Assembly (NCBI GenBank): GCA_021819725.1
Contig: JAKAQR010000001.1
Location: 186,001 to 250,000 of the forward strand
Reading direction: 5' to 3'
Source of the DNA: Actinomycetes bacterium
GTDB taxonomy: Bacteria; Actinomycetota; Acidimicrobiia; Acidimicrobiales; Acidimicrobiaceae
DNA length: 64,000 nt
Position 1 is the stretch's first letter, and each line of letters begins with the position of its first letter. The notes below the pieces were generated by a model, which saw only the letters and a list, made by a program, of their open reading frames with translations, was not told the origin of the DNA and did not search any database. Positions 1-9,439 of this stretch are shown here, piece by piece. A program made the position numbers and the translations under genes.

Positions 1-1
1 A

Positions 2-307
2 GCGACGCCACCTGCAGGGGCCGTCATCGAAATCCTTGGTCCGATCACCTGGGACCAGCAGCGCCGCGCAACAACGTTAGCGGGAAAACCAGTTCCCTTA
101 ACCAATAGAGAGTTCGATCTCTTAGGTTTTCTCATCACCCATCGGGGTGTAGCACTCTCAAGACGCCAGCTTCTCGATGGTGTCTGGGGGCCCGAGTGGT
201 ACGGAGACGACCGTACCGTTGACGTCCATATTCGTCAGCTACGTCGCAAATTTGGCGATGCACTTCCCATCAGCACCGTCTGGGGGGTCGGCTATCGCCT
301 GGCCTAA
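2..307 (+). CDS. OmpR-family response regulator, C-terminal DNA-binding domain (5' partial)
   Basis: The reading frame is open from base 2 to a TAA at 305-307. The roughly 100 visible residues form a complete winged-helix output domain of the OmpR/PhoB type: LTNREFDLLGFL at the first helices, a recognition-helix region with TVDVHIRQLRRKF, and the family's typical ending VWGVGYRLA. The receiver domain with the phosphorylated Asp lies outside the window. It should bind promoter DNA after phosphorylation by the histidine kinase encoded directly downstream, whose start overlaps this gene by about 50 nt. The target genes cannot be told from the sequence. Confidence 0.9.
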   Translation, partial: ATPPAGAVIEILGPITWDQQRRATTLAGKPVPLTNREFDLLGFLITHRGVALSRRQLLDGVWGPEWYGDDRTVDVHIRQLRRKFGDALPISTVWGVGYRLA

Positions 308-1760
308 GTCTTCTAACAGTATCCGTGCGACGGTCCGCTTTGGCCTACTTGCGACCGCCGTGGTCACAGTGCTGATCGGCGGCCTAGGGACCTTGGCCAT
401 CAGTCGCGAGGTCTCGGTCCACCAAACACAGGCATTCTTACTACGTACCGCGAGCGCACTCGCCATCTTGTTCGAGCGCGCGAACCATCGATTCGTCCAC
501 CCGTTTCTTGCCACAGCTGGCGTCGGTCGACTGCACCTTGTCCCGTTGAGCCGCTCCAATCGGCCGCTCGTGGCGCTGCCACACCCGATCACACCGTCGA
601 CGATCAACTTTGCATCGCTCGTGTCCGGCCATTACCAGTCGGGCGTCATCGGCAACGAGGTCTATCTCGCCTACCCTGTCACCACTCCGTTCTCGTTTCA
701 CAGCCACCCCTTGACCACCACTTTGCACTCCTTTGCTCTCATTTTGACCCACCCTCTGCCCTCCATCGAGGGTCCGGTCATCTTTGTTGTAGGCGCAGTC
801 CTCATCACCGCAATCGTCGCCGTCTCGATCTCTGATCACTACACGGCACACATCTCGCGAACACTCGATCTTCTCGTGACACGATCACGTCGAATCGCCT
901 CCGGTCATCTCGATGACGAAGCACCCCTCGAGAAACCACGTGAATCAGAGCTCGCCAACCTCGACGACGCCATCTCTTCTATGATCACCTCCTTGAAGGC
1001 CGCCAATGAGGTTGAATCGACCTACATCCTCGCCATCTCTCACGACTTGCGTACACCCTTGACCTCGATCAGAGGCTTCGCCGAGGCGATCATCGACGAA
1101 GCAGTTGTCTCCCCAGTGGAGGCAGCACGCACCATCGAGCGCGAAGCCCAGCGAATCGAACGCCTCATCAACGACCTGATCGCCCTTGCGCGCCTACGCG
1201 CGAGCAACTACACCCTCGAACCACAACAGATTGACCTTAATGCCCTGTTAGAGCACCTCGTCGAGGCGGTGGGCCCTCGTGCACAACGCAGCGCCGTCTC
1301 CCTTAACGCGCACCCGATGTCACAGCCCGCAATCGTTCAGGTGGACCCAGAGCGACTGCTCCAACTGTTGGGTAATCTTCTCGATAACGCACTCAAGTAC
1401 GCTATCCATGAGGTTGAGGTTCGGCTTGAGTCAACCCCACATGCGATCAATGTGACGATCACCGACGATGGACGTGGGCTGTCACCAGATCTACGTGAGA
1501 AGCTCTTTCACCATCAACTGAACCCAACACCCGGCAGAGACGGTACCGTCGGCAGCGGCCTCGGACTTCTCATCGTCGGCCGCTTGGCGGGCCACATGGG
1601 GCTCAATGTGCGCGTCGATTCACCCGTTGTCCTCGACAGAGGGACGCGCTTTGTGATCACCATCCCTCGCGTCACCACCACCAAGTCTCAGCCAACGGTT
1701 ACTCCGTCAGATGCCATTCGCTCACTCCCTGTATCATCGCCAGAGAGCAAGGCTCGCTGA
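258..1760 (+). CDS. Membrane sensor histidine kinase, HAMP + HisKA + HATPase
   Basis: About 500 residues from ATG 258. A longer frame starts at 177 but would run deeper into the regulator gene; 258 places the first membrane helix (about residues 28-48) near the N terminus. A second helix (about 173-193) ends an extracytoplasmic sensor region with no recognised fold. A HAMP linker follows. The H box SHDLRTPL (phospho-acceptor His near residue 261), N box GNLLDNALKYA (near 372), G1 DDGRGL and G2 GSGLGL (near 431) are all intact, so it should be an active kinase. It forms a two-component pair with the upstream regulator. Its last 73 bp overlap the convergent GGDEF/EAL gene. Confidence 0.92.
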   Translation: MHFPSAPSGGSAIAWPKSSNSIRATVRFGLLATAVVTVLIGGLGTLAISREVSVHQTQAFLLRTASALAILFERANHRFVHPFLATAGVGRLHLVPLSRSNRPLVALPHPITPSTINFASLVSGHYQSGVIGNEVYLAYPVTTPFSFHSHPLTTTLHSFALILTHPLPSIEGPVIFVVGAVLITAIVAVSISDHYTAHISRTLDLLVTRSRRIASGHLDDEAPLEKPRESELANLDDAISSMITSLKAANEVESTYILAISHDLRTPLTSIRGFAEAIIDEAVVSPVEAARTIEREAQRIERLINDLIALARLRASNYTLEPQQIDLNALLEHLVEAVGPRAQRSAVSLNAHPMSQPAIVQVDPERLLQLLGNLLDNALKYAIHEVEVRLESTPHAINVTITDDGRGLSPDLREKLFHHQLNPTPGRDGTVGSGLGLLIVGRLAGHMGLNVRVDSPVVLDRGTRFVITIPRVTTTKSQPTVTPSDAIRSLPVSSPESKAR

Positions 1761-4700
1761 CGGCGATCCAACTCCTCGAGCAGATCATGATAGGTCGAGG
1801 AGGCGATCAATCCCTCTGCGTGAAGTCGGCGATGCAGCACAACAACGGGTGACTTCACACCATAAGTCCGTCCCAGATAGGCCTCGACAGGGCAATCTCC
1901 CCATGTCTGCATGACGTGATCACCATGGCGATGTACCTCGCGCCAGATATAGGCAATCGCGCCAAGAGTGGAACTCACCTGCACCCCGACCGTCGAGCCA
2001 TTGTCCGACCAGCCCTGGCGATCACCGAGTTGTTGTACCCACGGCCCGAACTCCACCGAGGGCATCGGTCGCGCGATCGCGAATCCTTGGGCATAATCCG
2101 CCCGCAGAATCGCTGCGACCTCGAGAAGCTCGAATCGCTCGATCCCTTCGAGTACAACGGTCCGTCGAGCTTCATGTCCTGCCTGGATCACGCTATCGAC
2201 GATGGCAAGCGTCGAGAGTGGGCGACTCCAGAGGCGCTGCACAATGGATCGATCGAGTTTGATCTGCGAAAGAGGGAGATCGACAAGTCGACCGAGGTTC
2301 GAGTAGCCTGCCCCCAAATCATCGATGGCGAATCCGAAACCTTCCGCGGCAAGTTCTTTGACGACCTCCGAAACCTCCTCAGTGAGGTGATCACTCTCGA
2401 GAAGTTCGAGCATCAGCCAGGAGAGATCCCCATCACAACCCATGCGCGCAGCCGCGAGCTCCTCCCGCAGACGCGCATCACCGAGAACATCGGCAGGGAC
2501 ATTGATGGAGACTCCCATGGTCAGTCCATTCGCACCCCAGCGTTGATGCCATTCGATGGCTCGCCTGAGTGAATCCACAAAGAGTCGAGTGAGCTCCACT
2601 GGCCCAAGGGCCGGCAAAAACTCGCCTGGTAGAGCCAGAGCTTCACCACCGACCTTAAGACGGGCTAGGAGCTCAGCGCGTGTCACCGTCCCAGTGGTGA
2701 GATCGAGGAGGGGCTGCAGATGTTCGCGGAGTCCTCCCTGGCTGAGCGCCTTACGATATCGCTGAACCTTCTCTCCGGTCAGGCCCGCATGGTGACCGTG
2801 CAAACGCGTCCATCCCGTCTCCAAGGTGTGTTGGAGTCCCGCGAGGAACTCGTCAGGCGTTCTGCCCTCAAATTGGTTGGTGTAACTGCCAAAAATCGTG
2901 CAGAGCCCGACCGCCTCGACTCCCGCCATGATCGGCACGATGGCCAAGGAACGGAACCGAAATCGTTTGACAAGCGCACGCCATGGTCGATACTGCTCTG
3001 CCACCAGCGCATCACGAACCCGAACAATAGTGTTGGTCTCCCATGCATAGACACCATCACCAGGTCCCTGTCGTAGCGACAGGTCAAAGATAGCCGGTGC
3101 CTCGCGGGTCTCGCTGAGCCAAGCCCTGACCTCGGCAGTGAGATCGCCTCCGAGATACCCCAACCCGTCCACCACCTGGGAACGCGAAAGACTAAAGACG
3201 GCTCCTCGCACACCAGGCAGCCCGACTACTCCATCCAACGTCGCCTCAAGAAACGCATCCCAGCTCCCATGTTGTTGCTGCAACGGCGCTCCCATGGCTC
3301 CCATCAGGTAGGTCCCACGCACCTGGGCCATCGCTACGCGTTCATATTCAACAACCCAATCAAAACGACGCCTGATCAGCTCCACCACAAGGCGACGTTC
3401 CCGACCGGCGATCATTGGCCCCACACGGTCGTCCAGGATTGCCGATGTGACAATCGAACTGCTCAAGGAGAGTAGTTCGCGATCGGCATTTGCTATCTCA
3501 AGCTCAGCACCCGCAGCCTCCACCGCAGTCTGCAGCGAAGCTGGCACGGCGTTGACGTCAAGAGCGCTCTTTAGCAGACGGCAGTGCAGTCGTACCCAGT
3601 CATTGTTCTCCGCATCGAGAGGAAGTGATTGGCTCGGGTCGAGGCGCTCACGTAGCCGCATCTCGATCACCTCCATCAGCGTCGCAAAGACTCCCGAGCA
3701 ACGTTCTAGCGCTCGGGTGCTTGCAGCTGACCAAGGGTCATATTCGGTGGACTCTGAAACCTCGAGTTCGGACCGCGACAGCCACCACCGGTTATCTTTC
3801 ACGTCCGAGGTCTTCACGTCCGAGGTCTTCACGTCCGAGGTCTTTACATGATAGAGCGCTCGATCAGCCTCCCGCAAGAGTTGATCGAGGACTACCGCGT
3901 CCGTCGGGTACTGAGCGATACCCATGCTCGCATGTACGAGGATCGAAAGATCGTCATCAATAGCAAAGGGGGCGTCCAATGCTTGTCTGACTGCTTCGAC
4001 GGATTGCGCCAAGGTAGCACTACTCAAACAGAAGATCAGCACAAACTCATCACCACCGAAGCGACCGACACTGTGGGCTGCCCCAAGGTTCTCCTGCAGT
4101 CGATGTCCGATGCCAGCCAGGAGTTCATCACCAAAGGCATGGCCCCAGGTGTCATTGACCAGCTTAAAGTTATCCACGTCAAGGATCGCGAGCGCAAAGC
4201 CAGCGTTCGACTCCGGATCACCAGCAATGATCGCCGCTGCCTTGGCCTCAATCGCAGCCCGCGACAGCGTACCCGTCAAGGAATCGTGCTCCAGCTGGAA
4301 CTGCAGCGACTCCGTTGACTCATGAGCTTCCGTAGCATCACGCAACAGAACGACTGCGCTACGAGTAAGTGACCCATCTACATGGTCTGCGACGATGGCA
4401 ACCGTCAAGGAAGCCCAAAAGGTCGATTGATCGGATAACCGACGCAATGGCACCTCGCGATGGAGTTTTTGGCCCGGACTCGTCGCTACTTGTGCCAGCA
4501 ACTCAGCGACCTCTTGGCCCACCTCTCCAGCGACCAACTCAGGCAAACGTACAGGGATCGCATACTCTGGCCCGACTCCCAACAACGAATACCAACAACG
4601 GTTCGCCCACCGTAACAGACCATCACTTCCAAAGATGGCCACGCCGACATCGATGGTCTTCACGGCAGCAGCCATGTCATCGCGCTGTGCCATCACACTC

Positions 4701-5995
4701 GCTCGCTCAATAGCAACGTCGAGGATATCGAGATTGATTCTTTGGATCTGGGCCTCTGTAGCTCGACTGGGACTCATGACCACGAGGTCACCAATCGTCG
4801 ACGCTCCTACACCAAAGCCCCAACGATAGAGGCGCTGGTGCGTCGGACTGCTGCCTCCAATCCATGCACGACCGTCACTCGGCACAGAGGAGGTCTTGGT
4901 AGTCGAACGCAACCAGGATGGGGCCGTGGCTGTACCGGCCGCACCGAGGCCCCATACTGCGGCGTCCTCCGGCTTTACGTCAACGATCACCCACTGGGCC
5001 TCCGTGAACTCCTGTAAAACAGTGCACACGTCCTGGAACAACGGCCCGAGCTCCTTATGGGTCAATACAAGCTCCGAGAGCCGACGGTGCAACTCCGCCA
5101 ACCTCATGCTCTCTCTACTCGTCACCTGGCTTGCTTTGGCAGCGTAGATCAACTCCACAGCGACGAATCCGAGGCCCACCAACACCAACCATGCCAACGC
5201 AATCACTACCAGTGGTCCTGTTGTCGCCCGACGAATCTCCCCACTGAGGGCCTTCGAGGAGATGCCTGCCACGAATTTGACGTCGGGAAGCACCGATTGG
5301 ACCGACGAGAAGACGACATAGGCCGATGGCACTACCTTCATCTGTACGTTATGGGCAGTGATCGCCAACGTCGGCGACCCACGCTGTAGCAGATAGATAC
5401 TTTGCGCATCTGCTCTCGCTAGTGGACTCTCCAACACTAACTCGCCAACGACCGATCCCCCGGCGTGAGCGTTCGCTTGGCCAATCTGGAGGTCGATGAG
5501 CAGATGGAGGCGACCCCCCACAACCCTGAGTCGACCTGTCTTCATCGCAGCATCGCCAGGCAATCTCTCGGTCATTGACCCCAACCTTTGGTCTTCCAGC
5601 TCGCCATAGGACCAGACGACACGGTGATAGTCACTGATCAACGCCAATCCAGCGAGCTCCTTCGACGACTGAGCAAACCGAGTAAAGATCATGCTCAACT
5701 CGCCAGGAGTTACTGCATTGGATGGAGAATGAAAGGCGACAAGACCGACAAATTGCATCTGTGCCGCTACGGCATCAACGTCACGCGTGAGGTGAGCAGA
5801 GGCATCATCGGCTGCTCCTACGGCTGCCGCCCTGCTGCGTTCGGTCACCGTCTGCCTGACAGTTGTATAGGACCATGAAGCAGCGACGATTGCACCAACC
5901 GACACCAGGAGGAGCACCATGGCATAGGCCCAGCGACGCCAATGACCCAGTACGACGGTAGACAACCTTCTCACCAGCTGGCCAAAGCCCAACAA
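1688..5995 (-). CDS. Very large membrane GGDEF/EAL cyclic-di-GMP protein with GAF- and PAS-like regions
   Basis: 1435 residues from a TTG start; the start is uncertain, since a GGAGG lies only just upstream of tandem TTG codons and an in-frame GTG exists at 5974. Order: membrane helix (about 25-45), extracytoplasmic sensor, second helix (about 255-280), GAF-like and PAS-like regions, GGDEF domain with intact FGGDEF near residue 647, a KTSDV tandem repeat (about 717-731), a second GAF-like region, and an EAL domain (about 1060-1310). In the EAL domain ELLAR replaces EALxR and DDLGAGYSN replaces DDFGTGYSS, but the usual acidic, Asn and Lys positions (INVPAD, ELLES, IKLDR, LEGIE) are kept. It could make and/or degrade c-di-GMP; the net activity cannot be read from sequence. 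The 3' end overlaps the histidine kinase gene by 73 bp. Confidence 0.9.
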   Translation of the reverse strand: MLGFGQLVRRLSTVVLGHWRRWAYAMVLLLVSVGAIVAASWSYTTVRQTVTERSRAAAVGAADDASAHLTRDVDAVAAQMQFVGLVAFHSPSNAVTPGELSMIFTRFAQSSKELAGLALISDYHRVVWSYGELEDQRLGSMTERLPGDAAMKTGRLRVVGGRLHLLIDLQIGQANAHAGGSVVGELVLESPLARADAQSIYLLQRGSPTLAITAHNVQMKVVPSAYVVFSSVQSVLPDVKFVAGISSKALSGEIRRATTGPLVVIALAWLVLVGLGFVAVELIYAAKASQVTSRESMRLAELHRRLSELVLTHKELGPLFQDVCTVLQEFTEAQWVIVDVKPEDAAVWGLGAAGTATAPSWLRSTTKTSSVPSDGRAWIGGSSPTHQRLYRWGFGVGASTIGDLVVMSPSRATEAQIQRINLDILDVAIERASVMAQRDDMAAAVKTIDVGVAIFGSDGLLRWANRCWYSLLGVGPEYAIPVRLPELVAGEVGQEVAELLAQVATSPGQKLHREVPLRRLSDQSTFWASLTVAIVADHVDGSLTRSAVVLLRDATEAHESTESLQFQLEHDSLTGTLSRAAIEAKAAAIIAGDPESNAGFALAILDVDNFKLVNDTWGHAFGDELLAGIGHRLQENLGAAHSVGRFGGDEFVLIFCLSSATLAQSVEAVRQALDAPFAIDDDLSILVHASMGIAQYPTDAVVLDQLLREADRALYHVKTSDVKTSDVKTSDVKDNRWWLSRSELEVSESTEYDPWSAASTRALERCSGVFATLMEVIEMRLRERLDPSQSLPLDAENNDWVRLHCRLLKSALDVNAVPASLQTAVEAAGAELEIANADRELLSLSSSIVTSAILDDRVGPMIAGRERRLVVELIRRRFDWVVEYERVAMAQVRGTYLMGAMGAPLQQQHGSWDAFLEATLDGVVGLPGVRGAVFSLSRSQVVDGLGYLGGDLTAEVRAWLSETREAPAIFDLSLRQGPGDGVYAWETNTIVRVRDALVAEQYRPWRALVKRFRFRSLAIVPIMAGVEAVGLCTIFGSYTNQFEGRTPDEFLAGLQHTLETGWTRLHGHHAGLTGEKVQRYRKALSQGGLREHLQPLLDLTTGTVTRAELLARLKVGGEALALPGEFLPALGPVELTRLFVDSLRRAIEWHQRWGANGLTMGVSINVPADVLGDARLREELAAARMGCDGDLSWLMLELLESDHLTEEVSEVVKELAAEGFGFAIDDLGAGYSNLGRLVDLPLSQIKLDRSIVQRLWSRPLSTLAIVDSVIQAGHEARRTVVLEGIERFELLEVAAILRADYAQGFAIARPMPSVEFGPWVQQLGDRQGWSDNGSTVGVQVSSTLGAIAYIWREVHRHGDHVMQTWGDCPVEAYLGRTYGVKSPVVVLHRRLHAEGLIASSTYHDLLEELDRRQRALLSGDDTGSERMASDGVTVG
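3800..3844. repeat. 15-bp direct repeat, three perfect copies, in frame
   Basis: The unit CACGTCCGAGGTCTT occurs three times head to tail. Read on the minus strand it encodes KTSDV three times in the linker right after the GGDEF domain of the large cyclic-di-GMP protein. The unit length is a multiple of three, so copy-number change would lengthen or shorten the linker without breaking the frame. Confidence 0.97.
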
Positions 5996-6165
5996 CCTCC
6001 GCCAGGACGATACATCGCTGGTATAGGGCGGACGATTTTATCGATCGCACTCATTGAGGCTATCGGTAGTCTTGGATCCACCGTCTCACTCAAAGGATCA
6101 GCCACCTCATACCTATCGGCACCATGGCGGTCATCTTGACCTCCGATCCCTCCAACGCAACGGTG

Positions 6166-6171
6166 TAGGCT
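6166..6171 (+). promoter_or_regulatory. Putative -10 box of ygfZ
   Basis: TAGGCT preceded by TG lies 10 nt before the ATG of the ygfZ-like gene, so the transcript would have almost no leader. No Shine-Dalgarno sequence is seen before the ATG. No convincing -35 at 16-18 nt spacing. Confidence 0.4.
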
Positions 6172-6181
6172 GATCTCTACG

Positions 6182-7036
6182 ATGACTACCCCTTCACTTC
6201 GGCACCGACTCGCCCCTATCACACCTGACCCGCCCCAAACCATCGCCGTACCCTTGGCGTCACTCCAGGTCACCGGTCCGGATGCTCATCGCTTTTTGCA
6301 GGGTCAACTGACCAACGATCTGACATGTCTTGACAAGACCATGCCCTTCCTCGCCGCCGTCTGTGCGCCTGATGGAAAGCTCATCACCATCGTGAGTCTA
6401 CAAGAGATGCAAAACGATACCTTGCGTCTCATCACCTATCGTGAACACCTCAGCCGACTCCGCGTTCGTCTCACCCAGTTTCGCATACGCATCAAAGCAG
6501 ACATTGCCGAGGAAGACCTGGCCTGGGCGGCCACTCTCAGCTCCGAAGAGACTCCACTCTGGCCGCTTGACACCACATTGACCACTCTTGGACCCGATGA
6601 CGACACCGGCGCGCTGGCGCACTTCTCGGACCTGCGACTCTCGCGGCTCGCGATCCATCTGCCCACCGACGCCCCCGAAGAACTCCTTGTGGCTAGCGTA
6701 CCCGGACTTGTCACCTCGGCGGTAAGTTTTACCAAGGGCTGCTATGTGGGACAGGAACTCGTCGCTCGTACGGACGCACGAGGCGCAAAACCTCCGGTCT
6801 CCTTATTCGTACGGCGCTACATGCCGAGCTCCCTGGAGGCGATCGCTGCACTGCCTGCGCCGCCGTTGCCGCTCGTCGATGCGTCGGGTGACCACGCCGG
6901 CGAGATCCGTGCCCTCCTGCTCGAGGATACTACAGTCGTCATCAGTGGTTGGGTCAAAAGAAGGTTCAGTCAACAGAGTGGACTGATGATCGACGCACGA
7001 CCCTCGATGGCAATCCCGACTGCGCTGATCACCTAA
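6182..7036 (+). CDS. ygfZ: YgfZ/GcvT-like folate-binding protein
   Basis: 284 residues. The N-terminal part reads VTGPDAHRFLQGQLTNDL, and the family signature KGCYVGQE occurs near residues 185-192 (FTKGCYVGQELVARTDARG). This family resembles the aminomethyltransferase GcvT, binds folate and helps maintain certain iron-sulfur enzymes (YgfZ/IBA57). It is cytosolic and shorter than GcvT, lacking the full C-terminal region, which argues for YgfZ over a true glycine-cleavage T protein. It stands alone, divergent from the GGDEF/EAL gene and convergent with trpE at a distance of 24 bp. Confidence 0.88.
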   Translation: MTTPSLRHRLAPITPDPPQTIAVPLASLQVTGPDAHRFLQGQLTNDLTCLDKTMPFLAAVCAPDGKLITIVSLQEMQNDTLRLITYREHLSRLRVRLTQFRIRIKADIAEEDLAWAATLSSEETPLWPLDTTLTTLGPDDDTGALAHFSDLRLSRLAIHLPTDAPEELLVASVPGLVTSAVSFTKGCYVGQELVARTDARGAKPPVSLFVRRYMPSSLEAIAALPAPPLPLVDASGDHAGEIRALLLEDTTVVISGWVKRRFSQQSGLMIDARPSMAIPTALIT

Positions 7037-7060
7037 ACGATCGCAGAGGAGACACCCGCT

Positions 7061-8581
7061 CTATCGTCGCCCATCATCTGGTGATCTGGTCTCCGGTACC
7101 CGCAATTCGCGGGCGAGTAGAACCGCTCTCGCGACGGCAGCGGCCTTTGCCACCGTCTCTGCCGCCTCGTTGCGAGCTACTGAATCAGCGACGATGCCAG
7201 CACCTGCCTGTAGGTGGCACATCCCCGAAGGGTCAACCACTGCTGTCCGAATAGCAATCGCAAAATCAAGGTTGCCGTGAGCGCTGAAGTACCCGACCAC
7301 CCCCCCATAGACGCCACGTCGCGTCCTCTCGAGTTCATCGATAATCTGCATGGCGCGCACCTTGGGAGCCCCACTCAACGTGCCTGCCGGAAGTGTCGCC
7401 TTCAGGAGGTCAACGTGGCTCACACCCGGCCGTAGCCTCCCAACAACCTCGCTGGTGAGATGGATCACCCTTGCGAACAACTCTGGCATCATAAGATTGA
7501 CAACCTGGACCGAACCGAACTCAGCGACCTTACCAACATCATTCCTCGCTAGGTCCACCAACATGATATGTTCGGCTCGTTCCTTTGGGTCGGCCTGGAG
7601 TTCAGCGATCAACCGGCTGTCATCCTCCTCGCTCGCTCCTCTTGGCCGGGTACCCGCTATCGGCCGGACCATGACCGATCCGTTTCGATCCGCCGTAACC
7701 AGCGCCTCCGGCGAAGAACCTACGACGGTGATCTCATTGGACTGCAGCAGATACATATACGGGCTTGGATTCGTCACACGCAGGGCCCGATAAAGCGATA
7801 TTGCGTCGGTCTGCAACGGAAAGTCAAATCGTCGCGAGAGCACCACTTGAAAGATGTCGCCAGCGAGAATGTACTCCTTGGCGCGCTCGACCATCGCTTC
7901 GTAGGCCTCGGTCGAGTGGTCGTCGAGAAGATCACCCTCGACACCCTTGCCGACCCCCACACGACCCGGCGTCAGGCGAGAACGAATCCGACAGAACTCA
8001 GTAACGAGTCGTGACAGATCGGCACAGGCTGATCGATACTGCTCATAGTCGCCGCCACCGGGTTCGATCAAGACATTCACCACCACCGTCACCGTCTGCG
8101 CCCAGTGATCAAAGACCACCAGCTCGCCGATGAGCGAGAGCAGGACATCGGGCAGACCAAGATCATCCTCGACCGTCTCAGTAATCGTGGGCTCAATCTC
8201 GCGTACGACGTCGTAACCAAGGTAACCCAGGAGTCCCCCAGCAAAAGGGATCGGATCCATCGGCTGCATCACCAACAAGCTGGTAAGCCGGTTCAGGTAA
8301 TCAAAGATACCTTCAGTCGCCAGCGGGGGGACGGGCAACCGCCCGTCGATTTCGATCGTACCTCCTCGCATCAGGATGCGACCAATAGGCGCGCGTCCCA
8401 CGAAGGAAAAGCGGGACCAGCGACCGATCTGGTCAACGGACTCGAAGATCACCCCGTCTCCATCGGGCCCCACCAATGCATCGAAGGCAGCCACAGGGGT
8501 GATGGTATCCACCATCAGCGTCTCTGTCAGTGCCACCAAAGAGTACCGCTTTGCAGCCTCCTGGAACTCCTCGAAGGTCAT
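7061..8581 (-). CDS. trpE: Anthranilate synthase component I
   Basis: 506 residues, normal length for TrpE. It converts chorismate and glutamine-derived ammonia to anthranilate together with a TrpG subunit, which is not in the window. Visible family blocks are the chorismate-binding regions GDIFQVVLSRRF, PSPYMYLL, GSSPEALV, RPIAGTRPRG and the C-terminal LPAGTLSGAPKVRAMQIID and YGGVVGYF. It is the last gene of the his operon; its ATG overlaps the hisI stop as ATGA, which suggests translational coupling. A trpE at the end of a his cluster is a known actinobacterial arrangement. Confidence 0.96.
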   Translation of the reverse strand: MTFEEFQEAAKRYSLVALTETLMVDTITPVAAFDALVGPDGDGVIFESVDQIGRWSRFSFVGRAPIGRILMRGGTIEIDGRLPVPPLATEGIFDYLNRLTSLLVMQPMDPIPFAGGLLGYLGYDVVREIEPTITETVEDDLGLPDVLLSLIGELVVFDHWAQTVTVVVNVLIEPGGGDYEQYRSACADLSRLVTEFCRIRSRLTPGRVGVGKGVEGDLLDDHSTEAYEAMVERAKEYILAGDIFQVVLSRRFDFPLQTDAISLYRALRVTNPSPYMYLLQSNEITVVGSSPEALVTADRNGSVMVRPIAGTRPRGASEEDDSRLIAELQADPKERAEHIMLVDLARNDVGKVAEFGSVQVVNLMMPELFARVIHLTSEVVGRLRPGVSHVDLLKATLPAGTLSGAPKVRAMQIIDELERTRRGVYGGVVGYFSAHGNLDFAIAIRTAVVDPSGMCHLQAGAGIVADSVARNEAAETVAKAAAVARAVLLARELRVPETRSPDDGRR

Positions 8582-8955
8582 GGCTGACCAACCCGGTGTG
8601 CCAGTAAGCGGGAAAAGCAGCTATAGGTACCGGTATGACAGGCTCCTTGGCCATGTTGGTGAACCCGGATCAACAAGGTATCGGCATCGCAGTCAACGCT
8701 GATGGAGAGTACCTCCTGGATGTTGCCAGAGGTGGCACCCTTGTGCCAGTACTCCTGGCGCGAACGTGAATAGAACCAGGTCTCGCCGTCACGCAACATA
8801 CGGCGAAGCGCCTCTTGGTCAACCCAGGCAAGCATCAGCACCTGCCCCTCTTCGTCAACGACAATAGCTGGCATCAGGCCCCGGCTATCGAAGATCAGCT
8901 CTGGTATGAGTTCCTCGTCTCCCTCGATACTCACATCGCTCACCACTCTCTCCAT
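8578..8955 (-). CDS. hisI: Phosphoribosyl-AMP cyclohydrolase
   Basis: 125 residues. It opens the adenine ring of phosphoribosyl-AMP in histidine biosynthesis. The motifs AWVDQEALRRML, TWFYSRSRQEYWHKG, SVDCDADTLLIRV and the metal-binding cysteines in the QGACHTG region mark the HisI family. There is no fused HisE pyrophosphohydrolase domain, and hisE and hisG are absent from the window, so the pathway must be completed elsewhere. A 154-bp gap separates it from the Cpn10-like gene upstream; its end overlaps trpE by 4 nt. Confidence 0.96.
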   Translation of the reverse strand: MERVVSDVSIEGDEELIPELIFDSRGLMPAIVVDEEGQVLMLAWVDQEALRRMLRDGETWFYSRSRQEYWHKGATSGNIQEVLSISVDCDADTLLIRVHQHGQGACHTGTYSCFSRLLAHRVGQP

Positions 8956-9109
8956 CTCTCATCAGGTGGCTACGGCACACGCTCCGACCACTTCAACTTC
9001 TTCTCAGACAGGTGCCCGCCATCGCTCAGGACACCTACGGTTATCTCTCGTTCGGCGATCAAACGACACCGTCCAAACGGGTCAAACAGCCACCACCAGA
9101 ACATCATCG

Positions 9110-9439
9110 CTAGAGATAGAGGCCAGTGCCCGAATCGATCCGATCGGAGGCAACGGCGTGGATATCGCGTTCCCGGAGGATCAGATAGGTCTCCGCCTGG
9201 ATCTCGACCTCAAACCGATCCTCAGGTGAGAACAGAACGAGATCACCCTGTTTGATGGTCCGCACTGCCGGTCCGATGGCCACCACCTCTGTCCAGGTCA
9301 AGCGCTTTGCCACCTGGGCCGTCGCCGGAATAAGGATACCCGAACGTGCAGTGCGTTCGCCTTCAGTGGTTGGAACTTGCACGAGCAGGCGATCAGCAAG
9401 CATCGTGATCGCCTGCTTCTTTGGCCCCAGTTCACTCAT
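9110..9439 (-). CDS. GroES/Cpn10-like co-chaperonin
   Basis: 109 residues. LADRLLVQVP at the start, a mobile-loop-like segment TARSGILIPATA (residues about 30-41), VVAIGPAV, GDLVLFSPED and YLILRERDIHAV all match the Cpn10 fold. It is somewhat longer than usual at both ends and diverges from classical GroES around the loop, where the common DTAKEKP pattern is absent. GroES caps the GroEL folding chamber in the cytosol; no groEL is near. The ATG overlaps the hisF stop by 4 nt, so it is probably translated together with the histidine enzymes. A specialised or second Cpn10 is more likely than the housekeeping one, but this is inference. Confidence 0.8.
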   Translation of the reverse strand: MSELGPKKQAITMLADRLLVQVPTTEGERTARSGILIPATAQVAKRLTWTEVVAIGPAVRTIKQGDLVLFSPEDRFEVEIQAETYLILRERDIHAVASDRIDSGTGLYL

